DNA of 64,000 nt. It comes from Xanthoparmelia taractica (taxonomy: Eukaryota; Ascomycota; Lecanoromycetes; Lecanorales; Parmeliaceae). The notes beneath the pieces are model-generated. The model worked only from the letters and a program-made list of their open reading frames with translations. It made no database searches and was not told the origin of the DNA. The stretch covers positions 1-64,000 of the forward strand of contig JANQBS010000195.1 of NCBI GenBank assembly GCA_033085395.1, given 5' to 3'. The translations under genes and the position numbers were made by a program. Positions 1 to 11,700 of this stretch are shown here, piece by piece (the first letter of the stretch is position 1; every line of letters starts with the position of its first letter).

Positions 1-430
1 ATCCTATATCTTTCGATATGATATTCGAAAAACTGGTCCCATACCATCAAATATACCACACCTTTCCGACCCGTAATGACTCCTAGGTTCGGGTGCCGCG
101 CTTTATACGAAGGCGCACCCTATTTGCCCATATAAAGCCCATACGACGTACCCGGGACCCCACACTAGCACTTGTACGGCTTGGCCTAACACTATAGTCG
201 AGTACTATAGCGAAGTTCTAAAAATAAGACTATTCTTTTATTCGAAGAATAACTATATTCTTACTATTAAATATCTCGCTAATTATAGAAGAACACTTAT
301 AATTAACTAAAAATATAGCGAATACACGTCTTTTCTTATCTGCAATAAACGTAGTATAGTTAAAAGTATCTATAGTAAACGAATATAGAAGAGATTAAAT
401 GTTTTAGATTAAGTGAATTAATAGATTAAG
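1..430. repeat. AT-rich, TpA-rich edge region, possibly a mutated repeat remnant
   Basis: The segment from about 200 to 430 is markedly AT-rich, dense in TA dinucleotides and has no open frame, while 60-180 is more balanced and CG-containing. The contrast with the gene-rich DNA beyond 700 is clear. This is what a repeat remnant altered by repeat-induced point mutation looks like in Pezizomycotina, but no terminal repeats or transposase frame can be seen and the element runs off the window edge, so identity is an inference. Confidence 0.4.
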
Positions 431-763
431 TAAACTTTCACAAATAATCAAGGGGCAGGAGATCTTGTTTGCCATTAAATTTAGCCCCTCCAAGGCTTAA
501 TAAGTAGCCTAGCCCTATATAGCAAGTTGCGTTTCCAAATGCGGTTAGTACACAATGATTGCAAGTTGCGAACCCACCTCTACTCTCTACAAATAATACG
601 ACAGGCCGACGCGGGCTCCCACCAATTTTTGGTGCAGGGTCCACCTGAATGCGGTATAGTCTGAAGCTAGCCAGTAGATCATGCGCCGAGAGGCTTATTT
701 AGCGTGAAAGGGGACTGTGGAGGGGGACTGTCCCGAGTAGAGTTGGACAGAAATGAGATTCAA

Positions 764-2021
764 ATGTCCAGATACAAGCGTCTGGTGTTGACTCTGGATG
801 CTTTTGGCACTATATTCACTCCTCGAGATCCTATTGGCCAGCAGTATGTATGTACATCTTTCAATTAATTCCCACCACTCGGGACTTTGACAGAAGCTTC
901 GAAACGTATTTTCGGCAAAGGCTTTGTCCTCGCAAGTGTCTTGCGGATATGTGTAATGAGAAAGGCAACGCTGATTCCGAAGGCTGAGGTTGCCCGAAAA
1001 CATGGGCTGTCTGGTTTCACCAACGATCAAATAGCATCGAGTTTTCGAGCCGGTAAGGCCTAAGAATGATAAGGACTGGGATCCCGTCTTGTGTCGAGGT
1101 ATGCTAATCTTCTGGACGATCTAGCATTCAAATCAGAGGCAGATCGATTTCCTAATTATGGAAAGACCGTGGGAATGAACCCTTCTCATTGGTGGTCCAA
1201 TGTAAGATGCTTTTTCATTCTACAAGAATCATTCTGCAATGTGAATAAGACTTGATCTTTCCATCATCCAGTCCAAGCTTTAAGAGAATTGCCTCGTCGT
1301 TTCAAAAGCAAACTCCGAGTGCAACCCATAGAACTTTAGTCTTGGGGGAATGGACTGTTTTGTTGTGTTACTTGCCCTCTGAGCGATGTGACTTCTCATT
1401 TCATGTCCATTTCCATGAATAGGGGTCCTTTTAGATTTTGACGACGCATAGATCATCCGTAACACATTTCGCCCCTTCAGCTCCGACAATGGTCTGCCAG
1501 AACGACTTGTACCGGACCTTTTGACACGCTTCAGCTCTAAAGCAGGATACACGTTGTATCCTGACGTTCTACCATTTTTCAGAGCCTTGCGGCAGATTAA
1601 AGCGCCCTCACATGGAGACGCTGCTTGGTTTGAGCCCATCGTTGGTGTCATTACAAATTCTGACGACCGTGTACCGTCTATTCTCTCAAGCTTTGGCTTG
1701 CAGGTCGGCTTGTCGAGACATGGAAATGAGTGTCAGACCTCCTTTAAAGTAGAAGACGACATCAACTTTGTTATGATGAGCTACGATGTCGGCTCCGGAA
1801 AGCCTGATATTGAAATATTTGATGCCACGAGGCATATGCTGCCCGGACACGATCGATTTGTGCATGTTGGCGATGATCTGCAAAAGGACTACTACGCGGC
1901 GAAACGAGCAGGATGGGAGGGGATCCTGCTGGATCGAGAAGCAAAAACCAGCTGGCAGAAGGATGTCGGGCCGATACCGCGCATCAGGGATCTGCAAGAG
2001 CTAATAGCACATATCGGGTGA
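764..2021 (+). CDS. HAD-superfamily hydrolase (HDHD3-like)
   Basis: Four exons: 764-847, 983-1052, 1125-1201, 1452-2021, giving 266 residues with closed phase. The protein has the four HAD motifs. Motif I is LDAFGT, with the nucleophile Asp at about residue 12. Motif II is the Thr/Ser of VITNSDDR. Motif III is the Lys of SGKPDIEIF. Motif IV is VGDDLQKD. The family (HDHD3; yeast YMR130W-like) are phosphatase-fold enzymes of unsettled substrate. The start was chosen because it directly precedes motif I and no earlier in-frame Met fits. The third intron (250 bp) is long for this window; its acceptor was chosen because the downstream frame continues the family sequence (IIRNTFRPF). Substrate and location cannot be told from sequence. 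Confidence 0.85.
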
Positions 2022-2986
2022 CCGCTATGAAAATTCCTGGTATTGCTCCACTATAGCCGGTTGAAGATAGCCCAACACTCAGACAGGGCGAACATTTTGA
2101 AGTCGCCTGGAAGACCATGCAATGGACGTGAGTTGCTCAAAGCAAGTTTTGAAAGCTTGGCAGCCTGCAAGGTATTTCAAACCAAGCAGAAGCATTTACT
2201 CGAACACACTGAGTGGAGAAACTTTCCTACCGAGGTATTGCTCATGTAGGGCATGGCGAAGAAGATGTGTCGGGTAGGACTTGGAGATCACGTGAAAAGG
2301 ATTCCACACATAATTGCTATCAGATATAAAAATAGGGCAGTACTTGTACGTAGTCATTAATTTCCTAGATGCTTAAAGCACGTGGGGGCTGGTGGGGGAC
2401 GAGAACAATCACCAAATGGTCAGGCCGGGTGGACTTCGGTGTTTGGAAGCCCTTGCCATTGATTGGTGCCGGAGACATTTACATCATGTTGGATTGGATT
2501 CAGCATGTCTGCAAGAGGGGAATTTACTTTCCACAAATCTCAACATCTGCAGGGGCACCATGTTATACTTTATGTCCAGATGCTCCTCTCGAGGGTAGAA
2601 GTACGAAGTACTTTATATCCAGAAATACGCCCACATATGACGTTTCTCTCCTGTCGAATCACCTCAATTTGAACGCCCAATCGGATGCTCGATTTCCATA
2701 TATGTACCCCGTACCTGATGCTTACCGAATCTTATAAGTTATAACTGCTCCGGAACTCGTCTGCCCCTTTCTACCTTAAGAATCGGCTCTAGGCTAGACG
2801 CTACTGAGATGCCGAGCTTCGCGATTCCTTTTCTTTTCCAGGTACCACTCAACGCCACTGTCCATTTCTCCAATGCTTATTATTTTGTTTCGATTCAACT
2901 TCTTCTTAATATGTACAGCATCATCACCCACACCTTTTTTTCTTCTTCTCTCTGGTCTCATCTTTCTATAGCCCAGCACCTACACC
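2022..2986. other. Intergenic spacer
   Basis: Short open frames (for example 2369-2737) have no recognisable domain and no splice-consistent extension. The last 150 bp before 2987 is pyrimidine-rich, as expected for a promoter or 5' leader of the downstream hydrolase gene. Nothing else is recognised. Confidence 0.5.
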
Positions 2987-4438
2987 ATGGACATATCGAG
3001 CCCCGCAGCGGTAGCCCGCCTCATCCTTCCCAAGCTCCCTCTCATGCTCAAAATTGCAGTCTGGCATTCCCTCCGCATCCCAGAGACCTCCACCAAATGG
3101 GATCTCAAGACCGAGCTCATAGTCAAGACACTGCGATCAATGCTTGATTCCTCTAACCCGACGCCAATCTCCAAGCAACAGAAAGCGTCCTTGCACGACC
3201 CAGGAATAAAAGGAAAGATGTGGATATCCAAAGTTGCTTTCCCAGCTCCAGAACAAGACGATGTCTTGAAGATCCTCGACCAAGCCGTCCAAGAGCTGAA
3301 GGAGCCGAGCGGGATTTACACACCCACTGTCATGGCTGATGTTGAGGCAGAGTGGACTGGCTACCGCGCCAACGTTGACAATCACCGCCAGCGGCCTGAC
3401 CTTTCAGAACGCCAACATTATTCCAAACTCATGTCAGAAGTGAAAAGCGATGCAACATTACTCTATTTTCATGGTGGTGCGCTTTTCATGATGGACCCCT
3501 GCAGTCACCGGGCCATCACCTCCCATCTTGCTCACTTGACTAATGGTCGCGTCCTCTCTGTCCGCTATCGTCTTGCTCCTCAAAATCCTTTCCCAGCCGC
3601 ACTCCTTGATGCTTTCGTCTCTTACCTCTCTTTACTCTATCCACCTCCAACAGAGTCATTCCATGACCCAGTCCCAGCATCCCACATAGTCTTAGCAGGC
3701 GACTCTGCAGGTGGCAATCTTTGTCTCTCTCTCGTACAGCTGCTCCTTCAGATAGACCGCTCTGCAACACAATCATTTCGGTTCCACAACCATACCATTG
3801 CTCTGCCTTTACCTCTGCCAGCAGCGTGCTCGACCATGGCGGCATGGCTGGATATCACACGGTCTATGCCCTCAGTCACAACGAACGCGCATTACGATTA
3901 CCTCCCCCCACCCATCAGTCGAGAAGAGGTATCCAAATTCCCGCCTTGCGAGGCGTGGCCTACGGATCCACCCAGAGGAGATCTGTATTCGGATACGAGC
4001 ATTTTATGTCATCCTCTGGTGTCTCCGCTGACAGCGAAGGATTGGACCGGTAGTTGTCCGCTGTGGTTCTGCTACGGTGAAGAAATGTTGGCGGATGAGG
4101 TGCAGATTGTAGCGTCGAAGGCGGCTAAGCAGGGTGTGACAGTCGTCTCGGAGCAGTGGGAAGCTATGCCCCATTGCTTTGCCCTAATTCTGTTGGGAAG
4201 TCCGATGAGCAAAAGAGCCTGCAAAGATTGGGCGGCATTCTGTCAGGACGCCGTTAAGGGAGAACCAATCAAAACAAAAGGGTTGTGGATCGAAGCCATA
4301 ACGGGAAAGGAGAAAGAGGTCGATGTGAAGAACTTATGTAAAATCAGTGATGAGGAGGTTAAAGATAGGATGGAAGCAGCGAAAGCAGCAAGAGATTCGG
4401 GGGACGAAGGAGAAGGTAAAATGTTGCCAAAGCTGTAA
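2987..4438 (+). CDS. Alpha/beta hydrolase, hormone-sensitive-lipase type
   Basis: Intronless, 483 residues, ATG in a good context (CACCATGG). It has the HSL-family oxyanion motif HGGA at about residues 162-165, the nucleophile elbow GDSAG with Ser at about 240, a probable acid residue Asp about 370 (LADEV) and a catalytic His about 396 (MPHCF). The spacing of Ser, Asp and His fits the alpha/beta-hydrolase_3 fold. Expected activity is ester hydrolysis; the substrate is not predictable. The N-terminal 120 residues precede the fold and the C-terminal 60 residues are Lys/Glu-rich. No signal peptide is obvious, so a cytosolic or membrane-associated enzyme is more likely than a secreted lipase. Confidence 0.85.
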   Translation: MDISSPAAVARLILPKLPLMLKIAVWHSLRIPETSTKWDLKTELIVKTLRSMLDSSNPTPISKQQKASLHDPGIKGKMWISKVAFPAPEQDDVLKILDQAVQELKEPSGIYTPTVMADVEAEWTGYRANVDNHRQRPDLSERQHYSKLMSEVKSDATLLYFHGGALFMMDPCSHRAITSHLAHLTNGRVLSVRYRLAPQNPFPAALLDAFVSYLSLLYPPPTESFHDPVPASHIVLAGDSAGGNLCLSLVQLLLQIDRSATQSFRFHNHTIALPLPLPAACSTMAAWLDITRSMPSVTTNAHYDYLPPPISREEVSKFPPCEAWPTDPPRGDLYSDTSILCHPLVSPLTAKDWTGSCPLWFCYGEEMLADEVQIVASKAAKQGVTVVSEQWEAMPHCFALILLGSPMSKRACKDWAAFCQDAVKGEPIKTKGLWIEAITGKEKEVDVKNLCKISDEEVKDRMEAAKAARDSGDEGEGKMLPKL

Positions 4439-5343
4439 GCCGAGACCCGATCTCACGATGAGTGTATATTGAGCTTGGACATTGGAACAATCTTCGTCAG
4501 GGAGACACATGGATTTGTATATAGAGAGAGATTATTGACTCTGTGGACATAGCTCGCGAAGTAAATATTGGTATCCATCAGACTTATAGGGGCTTTAATG
4601 AACCATTGTTTGATATCAGAAACCACTAGATTGGGACTTGCAAAAGTCAAATACCCTATACTCTCAGGAAATATACTGAAAAGCATGGCTTCACCTCGAG
4701 ACCATCGACCGTGGTCCGAAAAGCCCAGACTGCAATGTCAGCCATCGGATGCACCGTTCGACACACCCTACAATTATTCGATCGATGGTGCCGCAGCTAG
4801 GCTTCACTGGGAACATATGAGTTCTCTGATGCAGAGGGCAAAGTATTAGCCAGTGATTCGCACAGCGAACTCGTGCATGCAAATGGTAAAATTCGAATAG
4901 AAAATCAGACTGTTGAGCTTGAAATATATTTTTTGTTACTTCATGGGACATCAGAAGTTATCGTTTAGAAGTAGAGAGTCATCATTGTGCTTTGGAAATG
5001 TAATATCGCGTTAGAGGAGGGGGAGACGTACCACTCTCAATGATGGCAGGTGATATGCGGCCTCATGTTTTTGCCCACAAAGGATGCTAGGATAGAGGGA
5101 GCTATGTCGGATTGATAGTGTTGTACTGAACATGAAATCGAACCATATTCTGATGTCTTTGTGGACAGAGGGATAGATGAAAAATGGAAAGTGTCGCGGT
5201 ACGAAAGGCGGGAAGTGGCTCGGTTGTTTGCTGTGGTCTTGGCATCTAGGATCTATCGTCAAACGTCTACAAACCAACCTCTACCGCAAAGTACACAAAT
5301 CGAAATCCATATCCGACAGACTCAGCAGTATAGAGGGTCAAAC
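4439..5343. other. Intergenic spacer upstream of NTF2
   Basis: Several short frames on both strands (for example 4685-4849, 54 codons) show no recognisable domain. This is the promoter and 5' leader region for NTF2; nothing else is supported. Confidence 0.5.
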
Positions 5344-6056
5344 ATGGGAGGTAAGCAAGCCCATATCTCCTGCTTGCTTTAGCTACCAGAAATGATGCTG
5401 CTGCCAATGTTCTTGCTAACTCGCTTCTTCCAGACTTCATCACTATCGCTCGTAAGTGCAATGCATCGCTGCACGGCCCCACCGACATCCAGCAGGGCCA
5501 AAACTGAATTAAGTAACACGCAGATAAATTTATTGAATTCTACTACAGTACCTTTGATCAGGACCGCAAGGGGCTAGCGGCCCTCTACGTTCGTAGACAC
5601 CTTGAACTTCTAGATTTGGATTTACTGAACGAATTGCCCGAGATAGCGCGACAGTTCTATGCTTACATTCGAAACGGCGTCTATACAAGGCGTGGCTGGC
5701 ATCATTGATAAATTAACGGTATGGAGCGTGCTTCAAATGCAGCACCTCGTCTCATGCTAACGTGTATCCTAGAGCCTACCATTCGAGAGAGTTGCCCATC
5801 AAGTGACCACCTTCGATGCCCAGCCCTCGGGTGACAGTGGAGGAATACTAGTCATGGTCACTGGAGCGCTGCTGGTAAGACCTGACTGTTGTAATAGCGC
5901 TCTGCCAGAGCCCAGTTGAGTCACATATTGATTGCATTGCAGGTTGACGAGGAGAAACGACCGATGAATTACACCCAAGTCTTCCAATTGCTTCCGGACG
6001 GCGCGGGCAGCTATTTTGTGTTCAATGACGTCTTCCGCTTGATCTTTAGTAGCTGA
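5344..6056 (+). CDS. NTF2: Nuclear transport factor 2
   Basis: Six exons: 5344-5350, 5434-5451, 5524-5588, 5647-5718, 5773-5874, 5943-6056, encoding 125 residues, exactly the usual NTF2 length. The assembled protein begins MGDFITIAHKFIEFYY and carries the hallmark stretches STFDQDRKGLAALY, LPFERVAHQVTT, TGALLVDEEKRP and YFVFNDVFRL. NTF2 is a homodimer that binds RanGDP and FxFG nucleoporins and returns RanGDP to the nucleus. The first two coding exons are tiny (7 and 18 nt), so automatic annotation could easily miss the N-terminus. All introns have GT-AG ends and phases close. Identification is very secure from sequence similarity to the family as I know it. Confidence 0.96.
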
Positions 6057-6765
6057 TTGATATGACGGTGTTGAGGTGGGGAGCGTTGCGGATGCCTTCT
6101 GGGTGATAATCTTCTCCAGGCCGCCGTGAAATGGCGGCTATTTACTGAAGATGGAGCAGCATAGCGGGAACTTGTACTCTAGCTTAGAGGCACTTGGGTA
6201 CTTGTCCCAGAATCGGAGGGTAGAATACAGAATTTTGCCCCTTGCAAATAGTACGAATAGACACTCAATTGCTATTATGATGTGACGTGTCGCTGAGGCT
6301 GGGACTGATGCCGCCTCTTGCAGGCAACAACATAATGGTTTTGGCTTCCCCCAATATAAGTATCTCGGAACCGCAATAAAGGGAGAGCCTATTACTTCTG
6401 CGAGAAATTTGATCGCTAAAGACAGCAGTTATCAAAAACGGCGGCTTCAAATCGCCAGCTTTTGCCCTGCGCTAGTGAAACCTAACTAGACCCGTTGTTG
6501 TAGGGGATCTGAGAAGCCACGACCAAAGAACAGACAACATCAATTCTTTGATCGAAAGCTCTCTTCACTCAAAGTTTTCAACAATATCTTCACTTTTTAG
6601 CTCTTGCCGATCATCAACCATAGTTTGAATCAGCGTTCCAAGTACTTCCGAAAGGACATCCGCCAAACGAACGCCTGAGCGAGCCCCCTTACTCCCACTT
6701 GTGGAACCCAGCTTGGAGACCACGAAGACCCTCGGAGCCGGAAGAAGTACTCTGGAGGTTTGACG
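6057..6765. other. Intergenic spacer between NTF2 and TVP18
   Basis: No domain-bearing frame found on either strand. It should hold the NTF2 3' end and the TVP18 promoter and leader; the 6540-6620 stretch is CT-rich. Confidence 0.5.
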
Positions 6766-7589
6766 ATGACGCTCGCTGAAGAGCTCAGGTCGCGCAATTT
6801 CAGTAAGTGAAGCAACAGCTCTCGGACACAGGACTCTACTAATACCCTGCGTTCTGTAGGCATCTATGGGCAGTGGTTAGTGGTCCCTCTCTCTTTCATC
6901 GTTCCACGTACGAAACTTGGGGTAGTTGAAATCGGCTCTACGAAAAGTTTGGAGGAGGAGGATTATAGGTTGTTAGCTATGAAAGGCGCCGGGCTCTAGC
7001 TTCGAAGCTTCTAGGCTTCGGAGCTATTGTGGACGACCACGAAGGTGCTCAGGAAAAGTCTGGGTCTGCGAATGATATTTGGAAGCGGCAGATATGGTAT
7101 CTGAACACTCGCCGATGACGCTACTGACGATGCTTTGATAGGATGGGAGTGCTGTGCATAATCCTTTGCATTGCTCTTGGGATATCGCATCTCATTCATC
7201 TCAACCTGCTCATTATATTTGGCATAATATGCCTGTGAGCGATTCTGATGCGCCCCGTGGGAGAATGCTACTGACCGGGCAATCAAAGCTGTTCGGGTCT
7301 CACGCTCATCTTCGTCGAGATACCCTTGCTCCTCCGCATATGCCCGACTTCACCAACCTTTGACAGTTTCATCCGACGTTTCACTACCAATTACATGCGT
7401 GCAGCTATCTACGGTACCATGAGCCTGATCCAGTGGCTTAGCATCATCATTGATCCCACCAGCTTGATCGCGGCAGCAGTTGTGTTACTACTTGCGGCAG
7501 CCTGCTATCTTATCGCTGGACTCAAGGGGCAAGGATTCGTGGGGAGCAAGACGCTGGGTGGACAAGGTGTCGCACAGATGATTGTCTAA
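6766..7589 (+). CDS. TVP18: Golgi apparatus membrane protein TVP18
   Basis: Exons 6766-6802, 6860-6875, 7142-7234 and 7289-7589 give 148 residues, within the family's usual size. The start MTLAEELRSRNFSIYGQW and the C-terminus KGQGFVGSKTLGGQGVAQ are near-diagnostic for TVP18. In between are four hydrophobic membrane segments (GVLCIILCIALGI, the LTLIFVEIPLLLRI region, MSLIQWLSIII, LIAAAVVLLLAAACYLIAG). TVP18 is a Tlg2-vesicle/Golgi membrane protein implicated in vesicle trafficking. The second exon is only 16 nt and the intron after it is 265 bp; that intron contains an open, in-frame 120-nt segment with usable splice sites (see findings). The joined frame W-MGVLC matches the family better than any version that includes the extra segment. 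Confidence 0.93.
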
Positions 7590-8776
7590 GGGCTTGGAAT
7601 GGAGGCCGAAAGCTGGATGGAAAGATTGACGCAGTGGAGAGCACCATGTGGGAAAGAAGTAATGATGTTGGACCGACTCATCCAGAACGAGTTGAATCCA
7701 TTGTCACAGCAGTGTCACAGCAAGGTCACAGCAGTATCACGACGTTGCGGAAAAGAACTAGTGCTCTGTAACAGTACTTTTCTTTGTTCTCTTTATTTAC
7801 TCTTGCATGAATAGCGGGATTAAGCGGGTCTCTTCGAGCGTGTGCTTGCCTAAGGAAAAAGCTAGGAGTGGCAGGTGATAAACAGGAAGTAGGATCATCG
7901 ACAAAAGAACCAGTCAAAATCGCTCTGTAAGTCCGGGTCGGACACATGAGTTTTGGATCGGTTGTCTCATAGTGAGCAAAGCTCAAAGCCACGTGAGACG
8001 CAGAGCGCCACCCAGCGCCTTGGCCCATTCTCACCCATAATGCCTGGGGATGCGTTGTATGAGAGAGTCTCTGCTTCCCCCCCGAGCCCAATCTAAAGAG
8101 AAATATAGCCACTGTACATCAAATCATCAATACAAAAAAGTGGGAAGTACTGATGCACAGCTGAAAGCAAAAGGGGGAGACAAAGCTGCCATTAATATTG
8201 TTTTTCTCTCTGCTGAAAAGGCCGAGACAAGTCTTGGCGCCGATCATTCCCATGCTCAATCTCTGTCCTGTTAAAGGATTGGACACCCCCACACGACTTG
8301 AGCAGAAAAGCTGCATCGTCCGCCTTTTGGATATTTGGAGATATCTTCAGGCTTCTTTTTTTCTCCTTCAAGTAGCATCAATTGCTTCCACTTTGCTTCC
8401 ACTATCCAGCAAATAAGTGAGTCGACCTGCCAAAAACCTTGCTCTGCTTGCTCCCTTAGATGCTCCCTTAAAGTCGATGGGCAACAAGAGGGGAAAGCCC
8501 CGCAGACCTCTGAAAAGAGGATGTACATACCGAGTGCACGCATACGCTTTTGATACTCAATAAACTCGTTATTCAATCCCATTGGGCATAATCCTACTTT
8601 TCATTCATGCATGCTGCCTGATAACCCGCTACACCAAGCTGCGTCATTACCTTTGATCTGAAGCAGCTGACATCCAGCATTTGGCACATCATATTCCCAA
8701 CTAACCAAGCATTTACAGAGTGAACGCCAACAGAGACCTGTTGTCCGTCTTTATCCTCGAAGCCAAGTAGGGAATC
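7590..8776. other. Intergenic spacer upstream of the AIM21-like gene
   Basis: Contains a small imperfect repeat of GTCACAGCA units at about 7703-7738 and no frame with a recognisable domain. The part near 8400-8770 probably includes 5' leader sequence of the downstream gene. Confidence 0.5.
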
Positions 8777-11700
8777 ATGTCGGTCCCACAAGTGCCTCCT
8801 CGTCCTGCACGCTCGCAGCAGCAGCAGCAGCAACATCCTACTATGGCTGCGTCGGATATCCCCCAAATCCCTCCACGGCCAGGACAACGTCGGAGCTCGG
8901 AACGTTCCCAATCGCCACATCGGGATGCCTTCGCCCGGTCTCCGTTCCATGAGCCTCCTCTAGGCATGAGTCTTGGGAATAAGAGTGGGGGCATGCACAC
9001 CCAGAGCGCGTTCGTCTCCAATCTGGACGTTCCGCAACGGCCCCCAAGTGTCTCCCTGCCATCAATCGGGCAAGAAGGAAACGAATACGCAGAGATTGGC
9101 TACAAAGACGAGTCTGCAGTGGCCGAGCCAGAAGGCAGCGGCAACGAGCCACAAGAGACCAGGAACATTGGCAGTGACTTGCCTTTACACGCCCCAAGGC
9201 CATCCTTCTCCAATTCTACGGCTAAGGCTAGGGTCTCAACGGTCACTCGTACAGACTCAACCCAAGCAGCTGCGGCGGGTATCGGGAAAGCGCCTCCCTC
9301 TGTCGACGACAAGGATCCCCAGGATCGTGTACTGAAACCCAGAGTGAGCTTTCGCACTGCATCTTCTGCATCGACTGAGCGTCCAGGCTCCGCACAAACT
9401 GAGGATGATCGTGGGATTCCCGAGATCGGGCAGCGGGTGCCTATGTACCCAGATGCTGGAGATGTTCAGGCACCATCACCATCTCCCTTTCAGCAGCAGT
9501 TCCCCGCTGGTGTAGGATTTCATAATTCCGGTATTCAGAAGCCCTCTAGGCATCATCGCAGAACGCCCAGCGGCAAAGAAATTTTGCCTCCCGGAAGCTA
9601 CGGAATGCATGGCCACGGTGTTCCGTCTACGGATCACTTCGAGAAAAGTTGGTATGAGAAGCATCCGGAGGCTCTTGAGAGGGAAGAGCATGGACAGTAT
9701 GGGCCGGGTATTGGGGGTAATAGGGGCCAATGGGCTCTCAGTAGTGACGATCTCAATAAATTGGTCAGAGAAACTTCAAGTAAGCAGGCTCAAGAGTGCA
9801 CTAAAGTGCCCTTATCTAATGTGATAACTGTCAAGGGTCTGGACCTAACACACCTGGATTGCCAAACGAGCAAATCGGATACATTGCTTCCGAAGAATAT
9901 GCTTCTCGCCTGAACACCCCGGCGTCTGCGACCTTTTATAGACCATTGCATTCAAACCATTCGCAACCGCACGTCGAGTCCCCTCTACGTAAACAAAGCT
10001 TCCCTGCCGATTCCGAAACTAGCCACGGCCTCGAGAAGAAAGATTCGCATGCGTCTCACCGTCTCTCATCAGAGCATGCTTTGGAGAGTGAGACAGAAGA
10101 TGACGAGCTTTACGTTCATCCCCCGACCGTCCGAAAGAGCAAGATCGATGGGAATGGCTATAATCCCCACACCAATGATTTCGGACCACTTGGAGGCAAC
10201 ACTGAAGCCGTAGGAAGCTTCATTGAGGAACGAGGCTATGGCGTGCCAATCCTTGCCTCAGACGAAGTCGCCAAGACTCCCGAAGTAGAGCACATGCAGC
10301 CTGCAATTTCTCCAGCCCAAGAACGTAGAGGCAGCAACTACTATTCTGGGGTCGACTCGGAATACCAAAGCGGGTTTAAGATTGGTAGTCGCTCTGGTAG
10401 CGCGTCCAACAGCAGACCGACAAGCCGTCCTGGTAGTATTCATTCGCTTCCAGGTCTTACAAGGTTTTCAACCCATGATGAGGACCGTGAAAACATGCAT
10501 ACACCATTGGAAGACGTTGATGAATACGAGCCCTTGTTCCCTGACGAAGAAGGGAAAAAGAGACCAGTCACTGCAGCCGAACGTCTCAAGCTCCGAGAAC
10601 AAATGAAAAGATTCCCCAGCAAGGATATCTGGGAAGACACTCCAACCAGTCTACAGCTCCAAGCTACCGTGGACACCCCTGAGCCATCCACTGAGCAGTC
10701 TGATTCAATCGACAAGGCACCTGCTGCAGTCTTTGAGACGCCTGAACAAGAGAGTGCTCGCAAAGGCGAAGTCACTGAAGAAGAGAAAGCGAAGTTGATA
10801 CCCAAAGAAGAGAGACTCGCCAAGTCAAATTTCAAACCTCATCTTCGCCAAGAGACGCACAGGCCTGGATTGGCGCCAAGATTTCCGAGCAGAGACATTT
10901 GGGAAGACTCGCCGGATAGCGCTCGTCTTGAGACTACAGTAGGGGACTCGCCGGTCAACGATCCCAAAAGCCCCCCAGACGAAGGCCTGGAAGCTGGTGC
11001 AGTAGTCCAGACTTCCGGAGCACCAAAAGAAGGCATTGTTGCAGGAGAGCAAGCTCGAGATGGCGCAACCGCTGCTAAGCCCAGCGTTCCCCCAAGGCCC
11101 AATAAAAGCAAGGTCTCTCTGCCGGCCGCGGATCTAGGCCAAGCTCCGCCCGTTGTTCCGAGTCGCCCACCAAGAAGACTTCATCAAGTTCCTCCTACCG
11201 ATGCACAGGTTCCAATTGCGCCGTCAAAGCTCTCAACAACGCCACCTACTGAGGCAAAGCAGCCAGTTTCGATTGAGACTCGAAAAGGTCCAGTATTGCC
11301 GGAACGATCAAAACCGCAAGCATCAGTGCGCCTAGCTAATCCTGTTGGGCACGACTCTTCAGATAGTACACCATTCTCCAAAGTCACATCAACATCTTCT
11401 GTGGGCAGTGATGAAGCAAGTGCAAAGGACCTGACGTCCCCACCCCCAGCACCGAAACCGAAACCTGCGATTCCTGCACGGCCTGCAGGAAACAAAATTG
11501 CTTCGTTGAAAGCTGGGTTTCTGTCCGATCTGGATTCACGGTTGAAGCTCGGTCCTCAAGGTCCGAAGCCTCAAGAAAAAGCAGAGCCAGAGGCAGAGGA
11601 GGAGAAAGCTCCATTAGCTGATGCGAGAAAGGGTCGTGCTAAAGGTCCAGTGAGACGCAAACCGGTCGTCCCTACAACTACAGAGTCGGCCGCTGCCGAT

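Noticed and set aside
2369..2737. 122-codon plus-strand frame
   Set aside because: No recognisable domain, no splice-consistent extension, and composition unlike neighbouring genes.
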